Below, in pieces: positions 18,555 to 25,298 of a stretch of 64,000 nt of DNA. The notes under the pieces were generated by a model, which worked only from the letters and a program-made list of their open reading frames with translations, made no database searches and had not been told where the DNA came from. The first letter of the stretch is position 1. Each line of letters starts with the position of its first letter. This stretch comes from Agrobacterium sp. AGB01 (lineage in GTDB: Bacteria; Pseudomonadota; Alphaproteobacteria; Rhizobiales; Rhizobiaceae): positions 186,001 to 250,000 of the forward strand of contig NZ_JACVAB010000003.1 of assembly GCF_014851585.1 (NCBI RefSeq), in the 5' to 3' direction. The position numbers were made by a program, and so were the translations under genes.

Positions 18555-19337
18555 ATGACCCAGCCGTTTGCACTTGCCGTCTGCGCCGAAATGATCTGGC
18601 GGGACAAGCCGATTGAATGGCGTTGCGCACGCCTTGCCGAAATGGGGTTTGACGTCGGCCTTTGGAACTGGCCGGATCATGATCTGGAAGCCTTGGAGAA
18701 ATCCGGCGCCAGTTTCTCGATCATGAACGGTTACCTCACTGGCCGTTTGGCCGACGATGAAGGAGCCACTGAACTGCTGCGTTCAGCACGGGAAACGGCC
18801 CAAATTGGCAAGCGGCTTGGTGTCGCCCGGCTTAACCTGCATGGCACTGGCCTCGGCGAGGGCGGCCTGCCGGCTCAACCCACTGAGATCGTCACCGGCA
18901 AAATGTGGCTCAAGGCACGCGATACTCTGCTACGTATCGCCGAGATGGCGGAAGAGGAGGGTGTCGTCTACACACTTGAGAACCTCAATCTTCCGGTCGA
19001 TCACCCCGGCACACCTTTTGGTCGGGCAGAAGACACGCTTGCTCTGGTGTCATCCGTTAATCATTCCCGCCTGCGTCTCAATCTTGACCTCTATCACGTG
19101 CAGATCGGTGAGGGAAATCTGATTGAAACCTGCAAGTCCTGCTTACCATGGGTTGGCGAGATACAGGTGGCGGACGTACCTGGACGATGTGAACCCGGCA
19201 CCGGCGAAATCAACTATCCCGTGATCGCAAGAGCATTAAACGACATGGGATATCGCGGACCGGTCGGCATGGAGGCATTTGCAAAAGATGATCCTGAGGA
19301 GGCGCTCGAAGCCTTCCGCAATGCCTTCACCTTATAG
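18555..19337 (+). CDS. TIM-barrel sugar isomerase, hydroxypyruvate-isomerase-like
   Basis: A 260-residue xylose-isomerase-like TIM-barrel protein of the Hyi/IolI group. Typical features are GFDVGLWNW near the N-terminus, VARLNLHGTGLG, YTLENLNLPVDHPGTPF (a metal-binding Glu strand), LRLNLDLYHVQIGEGNL (Asp/His ligands), and IQVADVPGRCEPGTGEINY. The last two blocks match hydroxypyruvate isomerase very well. In this position it might interconvert an inosose isomer, like IolI, but the motif pattern favours hydroxypyruvate isomerase. The substrate is therefore open. Confidence 0.82.
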   Translation: MTQPFALAVCAEMIWRDKPIEWRCARLAEMGFDVGLWNWPDHDLEALEKSGASFSIMNGYLTGRLADDEGATELLRSARETAQIGKRLGVARLNLHGTGLGEGGLPAQPTEIVTGKMWLKARDTLLRIAEMAEEEGVVYTLENLNLPVDHPGTPFGRAEDTLALVSSVNHSRLRLNLDLYHVQIGEGNLIETCKSCLPWVGEIQVADVPGRCEPGTGEINYPVIARALNDMGYRGPVGMEAFAKDDPEEALEAFRNAFTL

Positions 19338-19516
19338 GCAAGGTTTCTGAGCGACGCTCCTTTCGCGCATTGTCTGCGCCCACTCTTTTTCACAACCACA
19401 CACCAGACAAGACTTGTTTACAGCACCGGCTATTGACGACGTGAAACACCGCATGGTTCATGCACTCCAGAATATTGGCCAGTGTCTGGCGTGACGGAAG
19501 TGTGAGGGAAACGACC

Positions 19517-20020
19517 ATGCGGCTTGGGTACATCAACCTGACCGACGGCGATGAATTGGACAAATGCCTGTCGCAGCTCGTCAAGCTGGTTGAAGAGGCA
19601 GGCATGAAACCGTCAGGCGCAATTCATGCACCATACAAAGGTCCAAACCGCAGCAAATGCGACATGGACCTTCAGATTTTACCGGATGGGCCAGTGTTTC
19701 GGATCAGCCAGAACTTAGGTGAACTCGCAACCGGATGCCGGTTGGACAGTGCTGCTCTGGAGGCAGCGACAACAGAAGCTGCTGCACGCTCAGATGGCGC
19801 CTCCGTGTTGATCGTCAACAAGTTTGGCAAACATGAATCCGAGGGTCGCGGCTTTGTTTCGATGATCATCGACGCCATGGAACGGGCCATTCCCGTAGTC
19901 ATCGGTGTCAACAAACTCAATCTCGAAGCCTTTCTCTCTTTCGCAGATGGCTGCGCGGAAATCCTGCCAGCAGACCCGAATTACATTGTAAACTGGGTAA
20001 CAGCTGAGGCAGTACACTAG
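19517..20020 (+). CDS. DUF2478-family protein
   Basis: A 167-residue protein resembling the DUF2478 family, a P-loop-NTPase-like fold often found beside molybdate or other ABC transporters. Family-like features are MRLGYINLTDGDELDK at the N-terminus, the loop CDMDLQILPDGP, and the conserved VLIVNKFGKHESEGRGF block. ATG 19517 with GAGGGAAAC upstream is chosen over 19460. The usual N-terminal GxxxxGK nucleotide loop is absent. It sits between the inositol genes and the second sugar transporter, 179 bases after the isomerase gene, and may have its own promoter. Function unknown. Confidence 0.7.
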   Translation: MRLGYINLTDGDELDKCLSQLVKLVEEAGMKPSGAIHAPYKGPNRSKCDMDLQILPDGPVFRISQNLGELATGCRLDSAALEAATTEAAARSDGASVLIVNKFGKHESEGRGFVSMIIDAMERAIPVVIGVNKLNLEAFLSFADGCAEILPADPNYIVNWVTAEAVH

Positions 20021-20113
20021 ACGACGCGAGATAAAATACTGCGCCACAGCACAGGCAATTCATTTGTTTTTCTTAACAAAATTCAAGTTCTCGCAATGGC
20101 CCGACGGCCCGTT

Positions 20114-20134
20114 GGAAATTTATTCCGTGGAATA
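20114..20134. promoter_or_regulatory. Candidate operator upstream of second sugar transporter
   Basis: The sequence GGAAATTTATTCCGTGGAATA contains GGAA-N5-TTCC and the palindrome TATTCC-GT-GGAATA (20121-20134). It lies about 84-104 bases before the ATPase start. Rhizobial IolR is reported to bind GGAA-N6-TTCC; this site has N5, so the link is weak. Confidence 0.4.
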
Positions 20135-20217
20135 GGTCGAGAATAGAATTCACGGCCTTGTTTGCCGACAAAGGATGGCTACGAAATCCTGATAATATTT
20201 GCAGGTTTTCTTCCATC

Positions 20218-21696
20218 ATGCCTCTTCTGGACGTTCAAAATATTTCGCGAGCATTTGGCTCGACGCAGGCCTTGAGGGATGCCTCTTTGCAGGTCGAGCG
20301 CGGCGAAATTGTAGCCCTTATGGGCGCAAATGGTGCGGGAAAATCCACGCTGGTAAAGATACTCTCCGGTCTTTACACGGCAGATTCCGGCAGGATCGTC
20401 TGGGAAGATACAGACTACAAACCGCAAAACCCGGCCGAGGCCGCCGCACGCGGCATTGTCACCGTTCATCAGTCCACTGACGTGGTCGGCATTCCCGGTC
20501 TGAGCGTTGCAGATGCGCTTTTGCTCAATCAATTCGTTGATCGCAGTCATCCGTTTTTCCTCTCCCACAAAACAGTACGGCGCAAAGCCGCACGCATTCT
20601 GCAGGAAGCGGGTTTTGATCTGCCCCTTGATCGCGACTTCGAGACGCTTGGCACCGCGGACCGGCAAATGGTGGCTATAGCGCGCGCTCTCTCGCAAAAC
20701 GCACGTCTGCTTATTCTAGACGAGCCGACTGCAAGTCTCTCGGTGCGGGAAGCGGAGCGTCTCTATGACATTTTGCGGCAACTGAAGGCTCGTGGCATCG
20801 CCGTCCTTTATATCTCACACCGCACTGCAGATCTGGAGGCATTGGCTGACCGGGTCGTCATCTTGCGTGGCGGTCGCAATGTCGGCGCCTTTAGCAGACC
20901 AATTGATTTTTCAGCTGCCATTGAGACAATGATCGGACGGTCGCTTGAATCGGCACGGCCCGACCAACGAGAATTTGGACAGGCAGTCCTGGAGCTGAAA
21001 GGTATTCAGCTTTTACCCGACAGTCGGCCATTCGATCTGACCGTTCACAAGGGTGAAGTCGTTGCGATAACCGGCGTGCTCGGAGCCGGCAAAAGTCGTC
21101 TTCTCTCCGGTCTGTTCGGTGTCGGTTCATTCGTATCTGGTAGCATCACATTGAACGGACGGCCGTCCAACGCGCGCAAGCCGGCAGACGCCATTGCCGC
21201 AGGCGTGGTCATGGCGGCTGAAGATCGACATACTTCGTCGCTGATACATGCAGGTTGGCCCGGCGAAAGCATCGCCTCCACCATCAGCCTACCGCATCTG
21301 AACCGTTGGTATCGTTCAGGCTTCATGTTCTCGAAACGCGAAGAAAATGAGGGCAATGCTGCCATCAAACGGCTTGGCATCAAGGCAGTCGACTCTCTCG
21401 CGTCAGTGTGGTCGCTGTCTGGCGGTAACCAACAGAAGACAGTGATTGCACGTTGGGAAGCTGAGCCAAGCCGGGTGTTGCTTTTGGACGAGCCATTTCA
21501 GGGTGTAGACGTCGGTGCGCGCCAGGACATCATCGCAACAATTCGCAGCCACACCGACCGCGCGACATTGATCGCAACCTCAGACGCGGAAGAAGCGCAT
21601 GAAGTTGCGGACCGCGTATTGGTGATGGACCATCATACGCTGCGCGAGGAAACCAAACATTCGGCCTTCACCGGCTATCAAGAGGACACTGTCTAA
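20218..21696 (+). CDS. CUT2 sugar ABC transporter, double-domain ATPase
   Basis: A 492-residue RbsA/MglA-type ATPase. Domain 1 has Walker A GANGAGKST and Walker B LLILDEPTASLS, but its signature is GTADRQMVAIARAL rather than LSGGQ. Domain 2 has the Walker A variant TGVLGAGKSRLL, the signature LSGGNQQKTVIARW, and LLLDEPFQGVDVGARQ, as usual for CUT2 proteins. ATG 20218 is taken because the frame from TTG 20158 adds a non-homologous stretch; no good Shine-Dalgarno is visible. It begins a three-gene transporter with a permease overlapping its stop. Confidence 0.9.
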   Translation: MPLLDVQNISRAFGSTQALRDASLQVERGEIVALMGANGAGKSTLVKILSGLYTADSGRIVWEDTDYKPQNPAEAAARGIVTVHQSTDVVGIPGLSVADALLLNQFVDRSHPFFLSHKTVRRKAARILQEAGFDLPLDRDFETLGTADRQMVAIARALSQNARLLILDEPTASLSVREAERLYDILRQLKARGIAVLYISHRTADLEALADRVVILRGGRNVGAFSRPIDFSAAIETMIGRSLESARPDQREFGQAVLELKGIQLLPDSRPFDLTVHKGEVVAITGVLGAGKSRLLSGLFGVGSFVSGSITLNGRPSNARKPADAIAAGVVMAAEDRHTSSLIHAGWPGESIASTISLPHLNRWYRSGFMFSKREENEGNAAIKRLGIKAVDSLASVWSLSGGNQQKTVIARWEAEPSRVLLLDEPFQGVDVGARQDIIATIRSHTDRATLIATSDAEEAHEVADRVLVMDHHTLREETKHSAFTGYQEDTV

Positions 21697-22730
21697 TGAC
21701 CAACAGCGCCCAACACACTTCTGAAAATCCACGCGGCGGCAATGGTCTGGAGACAGTTCGAGAAACCATTCGCCGTGGTGCGGTTTTCATTCTGCTGATC
21801 GCGCTTGTTGTCGGCTTCTCGCTGGCGCAACCCGCATTCATCAACATCAACAACCTGATGAGCATTCTGCAGGCGGTATCCGTCGTCGCAATCATCGGCG
21901 CGGGTGTCACGGTCACGCTTGCCATTGGTGGCTTCGATCTTTCCGTCGGCGCAGTTGCTGCTTCAAGTGTGATGGCCGCGAGCTACGCCATGATCGTGCT
22001 TGGCCTGAATGCCTATCAGACCGTACCACTGGTGCTGGCCTTCGGTGCGCTTGTCGGTTTCGCCAATGCATTTTTAATTGTGAAGCTGAAGGTACCAGAC
22101 TTACTGGCAACTCTATCGTCCATGTTTCTGCTGACCGGTTTGCAGCTTATTCCAACAGCTGGACGCTCGATTTCGGTTGGCCTCATTCTACCCGATGGTA
22201 CGACAGCGACCGGAAAATACGATCCGGCGTTTCTGACGATTGGTCGTTCCAGCCTGTTTGGCACCATCCCGTTCTCCGTGCTGATGATGTTGCTGGTCGC
22301 CCTGATCCTGTTTGTATTGACGGAACGGACGCGCTTGGGACGCCTGCTTTATGCAACAGGTGGCAATGAAGTTGCCACACGACTGGCCGGTGCGAATGTC
22401 AACCGCATAAAGACCTTCGCTTATGTGCTTTCTGGCACTCTTGCTGCGTTGGGCGGCATTATCGTTGCCGCCCGCGTCGGCAGAGGCGACGTATCGTCAG
22501 GCGCATCGCTGTTGATGGATTCTGTTGCCGCGTCGCTGATCGGTTTTGCGGTTCTCGGCCTGCGACGTCCGAACGTCCTCGGCACCCTGATCGGCGCTGT
22601 GTTTGTTGGTGTGTTGCTGAATGGCCTGACCATGCTGAACGCCCCTTATTACACGCAGGACTTCATCAAGGGTGCTGTACTCGTCGGAGCATTGGCGCTG
22701 ACCTACGGCATTGGCCGCACGCAAAACTAA
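21696..22730 (+). CDS. CUT2 sugar ABC transporter, permease
   Basis: A 344-residue inner-membrane permease of the RbsC type. Hydrophobic segments fill the protein after a charged N-terminal tail; the family blocks GGFDLSVGAVAASSVMAAS and SVAASLIGFAVLGLRRPNVLGTLIGA are clear. It overlaps the ATPase stop by one base (TAATG), so translation is coupled. Differences from the first permease (10 kb) are substantial, so this is not a recent duplicate. Confidence 0.92.
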   Translation: MTNSAQHTSENPRGGNGLETVRETIRRGAVFILLIALVVGFSLAQPAFININNLMSILQAVSVVAIIGAGVTVTLAIGGFDLSVGAVAASSVMAASYAMIVLGLNAYQTVPLVLAFGALVGFANAFLIVKLKVPDLLATLSSMFLLTGLQLIPTAGRSISVGLILPDGTTATGKYDPAFLTIGRSSLFGTIPFSVLMMLLVALILFVLTERTRLGRLLYATGGNEVATRLAGANVNRIKTFAYVLSGTLAALGGIIVAARVGRGDVSSGASLLMDSVAASLIGFAVLGLRRPNVLGTLIGAVFVGVLLNGLTMLNAPYYTQDFIKGAVLVGALALTYGIGRTQN

Positions 22731-22777
22731 CCAGACATTCTCTCCTGAAATATTCTTAGCAACGAAATGGAAAAACC

Positions 22778-23821
22778 ATGTTCAAGACCCTGAAAAGGCT
22801 GGCAGCCCTCGTTATTGCCGGTTCGATCATCACAGCCCCGGCCTCCGCCGCCGGCATCGCCGGTGCACCGGCGCCGTTCGACAGCAAGACTGTCAACATT
22901 GCCGTCGTCAGCTTCCTTGGTAGCGGCGACTGGCTGCAGGCATTTGAAGCTGGCGTGAAAAAGCAGGCTGATGCACTCGGCATCAATCTGACTGTCTCTC
23001 AGGCACGTAACGACAATGACACCCAGCGCAATTTGGTTGAGCAGGCCATCAATCTCGGCGTTGACGGCATCATCATTAATAATGGTCGCCCTGAGGTTCT
23101 GCAGGACGTCGCCCAGAAGGCGCTTGATGCCGGCATCAAGGTTGTCGCCTATGACGTAGATCTCGATAACCCGCAGATCCCGCAGATTGAACAGAGCGAC
23201 AAGGACATGGCGAAGCTTGTTCTTGAGCAGGCTGTGAAAGATAAGGGCGAAGCATTTGTCGGCGGCGCCGTTTATGTTGCAGGTTTTGCACCGCTTGATC
23301 GCCGTTATGGCGTCTGGAAAGAGTTCGTCGAAAAACACAAGCTGACTGAAAAGGCCGTATGGGGCGTCGTGAACGACACGGTACCAGCATCAGTAGCTGA
23401 CCAGACCAAAGCAATCCTGCGCGCCAACCCGGATATCTCCGTCATCTTCACGCCTTGGGACGAATTCGCCAAGGGCGTAAAGCTGGCTATCGATGAGTTG
23501 GGTCTTTCTCAGCAGGTCAAAATCTATGGCGTCGACATTTCGACCGCTGACATTCAACTGATTACCGAGCCAGATAGCGCATGGGTTGCAACTGCCGCCA
23601 CCAACGCCGCTGTTGTGGGTGAAGTCTCTGTTCGCGCCGTATCGCTGGCGATTGCCGGTCAGTTCCCTGGCCGTTCCGTTCTGCTTCAGCCAACCCTGAT
23701 TACCCGTGACGACCTGGTCAACAACAACATCGGCACGATCGAGGAGCTTCAACAGAAGTTCCCGGCATTCCAGAAGAGCGATGCTGCCTCTGCCGAATGG
23801 ATTCCTGCTGCAAAGCAGTAA
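22778..23821 (+). CDS. CUT2 sugar ABC transporter, substrate-binding protein
   Basis: A 347-residue periplasmic binding protein (Peripla_BP_4). The signal peptide ends near residue 25 (ITAPASAAG). Body features are VNIAVVSFLGSGDWLQAFEAGVKKQ, NLGVDGIIINNGRPEVLQ, and GVDISTADIQLI. It closes the second transporter and is followed by a strong terminator. The ligand cannot be read out; a sugar or polyol is expected from the family. Its lack of close similarity to the binding protein at 8910 suggests a different ligand. Confidence 0.9.
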   Translation: MFKTLKRLAALVIAGSIITAPASAAGIAGAPAPFDSKTVNIAVVSFLGSGDWLQAFEAGVKKQADALGINLTVSQARNDNDTQRNLVEQAINLGVDGIIINNGRPEVLQDVAQKALDAGIKVVAYDVDLDNPQIPQIEQSDKDMAKLVLEQAVKDKGEAFVGGAVYVAGFAPLDRRYGVWKEFVEKHKLTEKAVWGVVNDTVPASVADQTKAILRANPDISVIFTPWDEFAKGVKLAIDELGLSQQVKIYGVDISTADIQLITEPDSAWVATAATNAAVVGEVSVRAVSLAIAGQFPGRSVLLQPTLITRDDLVNNNIGTIEELQQKFPAFQKSDAASAEWIPAAKQ

Positions 23822-23839
23822 GGCCAAAGATGAAAATGG

Positions 23840-23863
23840 CGCCGCCCGCAAGGCGGCGTTTTT
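23840..23863 (+). terminator. Rho-independent terminator after second sugar transporter
   Basis: CGCCGCC (23840-23846) and GGCGGCG (23852-23858) form a 7-bp GC stem with a CGCAA loop, followed by TTTTT. It separates the transporter from the LVIVD gene, which could still be reached by read-through. Confidence 0.85.
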
Positions 23864-23889
23864 CCCTTTACCAAGCAATGAGAATGGCC

Positions 23890-25137
23890 ATGACAGACCT
23901 GCCAAAACCGGATTTCGCCCGCAACATGAAACTGATTGGCCACAGCGATATTGGCGGTCGTGGTGATGGCCTGCAGCTTATGGTTCACCACAACCACGCT
24001 TATATTGCCCACCCCTGGTCGCAGGGCTTCTCAATCGTCGACGTCTCGGATGCCAAGAACCCGCGCACGGTCAATTATGTAGCGGCGCCTGCGAACACCT
24101 GGAACATCCATCTGCAGACACACGGCGATCTGCTTTTGGTCATCAATGCGCTTGACCTGTTTGCCGACGTCGAAACCTTCACCGATGAGAAGGCCTATTA
24201 CACCAAGTCGGTAGGTGAAACCGTCGCGGCGACAAAACGCGAGCGTTCCTGGACGGCTGGAATGAGCGTCTACGATATTTCAAACCCCGCTCAGCCCCGC
24301 AAAATCGGCCAGCTCGATGTCGACGGCGTCGGTCTGCACCGCATCTGGTACGTCGGCGGCCGTTACGCCTATGCTTCAGCACTTCTGGATGGTTATTCGG
24401 ATTATATTTTCGTGACTATCGACCTTGCCAATCCCGCGAAACCCGAACTTGTTGGCCGCTGGTGGTTGCCGGGCATGAACCTTGCGGCTGGCGAAACACC
24501 AAACTGGGGTGAGGGGCGTCGTTATGCACTTCACCACGCCCTTGTGCATGGCAACACAGCCTATGCCTGCTGGCGCGATGGTGGCCTGACCCTTCTTGAT
24601 GTGTCGGATCATTCCGCACCAAAGCTGATCAAACACCACAACTGGTGCCCTCCCTATGGCGGTGGCACGCACTCTCCATTGCCATTGCCAGGACGCGATC
24701 TGCTTGTCGTCGCCGACGAGGCGGTGCTTGATAACGAAGAAGACGGCCGCAAACATACGTGGGTATTCGACATCCGGGTTCCCGAAAACCCGATCAGTAT
24801 TTCGACATTCCCGATCCCAAATGAGATCGACTACACCAAAAAGGCCGGCCATTTTGGTCCACACAATCTTCACGAAAACCGCCCCGGTTCGTTTGTGTCG
24901 GAAACTCTGATTTTTGCGACATGGCAGAATGCCGGTATCCGGGCATTCGATATATCCGACCCCTATCACCCCGTTGAAACGGGCGCGCTCGTACCGGCTG
25001 GCCCAACAACAATGACGGACCGGAGACCAAATCGGCCTAGGATTATCCAGTCGGCTGACGTTTTTGTTGATGCCAATGGCCTGATCTATGCAACCGACTA
25101 CAATGCTGGCCTTGAAATAATCGAATATGGCGGCTGA
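23890..25137 (+). CDS. LVIVD-repeat beta-propeller protein
   Basis: A 415-residue protein made of repeated blades of the LVIVD type: YIAHPWSQGFSIVDVSDAKNP, MSVYDISNPAQPRKIGQL, IFVTIDLANPAKPELVGRW, LTLLDVSDHSAPKLI, VFDIRVPENPISI, IRAFDISDPYHPVE. No signal peptide is seen, so it should be cytoplasmic. The longer frame from 23797 runs through the terminator; ATG 23890 has GAGA upstream, but ATG 23878 and 23884 are possible. The family has no settled function; propellers in sugar operons are often lactonases or isomerases, so a catalytic role is possible. The W- and H-rich pockets (HNWCPPYGGGTH) are noteworthy. Confidence 0.8.
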   Translation: MTDLPKPDFARNMKLIGHSDIGGRGDGLQLMVHHNHAYIAHPWSQGFSIVDVSDAKNPRTVNYVAAPANTWNIHLQTHGDLLLVINALDLFADVETFTDEKAYYTKSVGETVAATKRERSWTAGMSVYDISNPAQPRKIGQLDVDGVGLHRIWYVGGRYAYASALLDGYSDYIFVTIDLANPAKPELVGRWWLPGMNLAAGETPNWGEGRRYALHHALVHGNTAYACWRDGGLTLLDVSDHSAPKLIKHHNWCPPYGGGTHSPLPLPGRDLLVVADEAVLDNEEDGRKHTWVFDIRVPENPISISTFPIPNEIDYTKKAGHFGPHNLHENRPGSFVSETLIFATWQNAGIRAFDISDPYHPVETGALVPAGPTTMTDRRPNRPRIIQSADVFVDANGLIYATDYNAGLEIIEYGG

Positions 25138-25154
25138 TCGCAGACGCTAGCACC

Positions 25155-25200
25155 CCTATGGTCCGTTGATGATATCGTAGGACCATAGGTTTCGCTTTTA
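25155..25200 (+). terminator. Rho-independent terminator after the LVIVD gene
   Basis: CCTATGGTCC (25155-25164) and GGACCATAGG (25180-25189) form a perfect 10-bp stem with a 15-base loop, followed by TTTCGCTTTTA. Confidence 0.75.
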
Positions 25201-25298
25201 ATCATTCGCCAAATACTCAGATTTTTTGTGAGATCAAACGAGATCAAACGTCGAATACCAGTGAACGCATTCGTTCGTGGAATTTTGAAAGTGACGTT

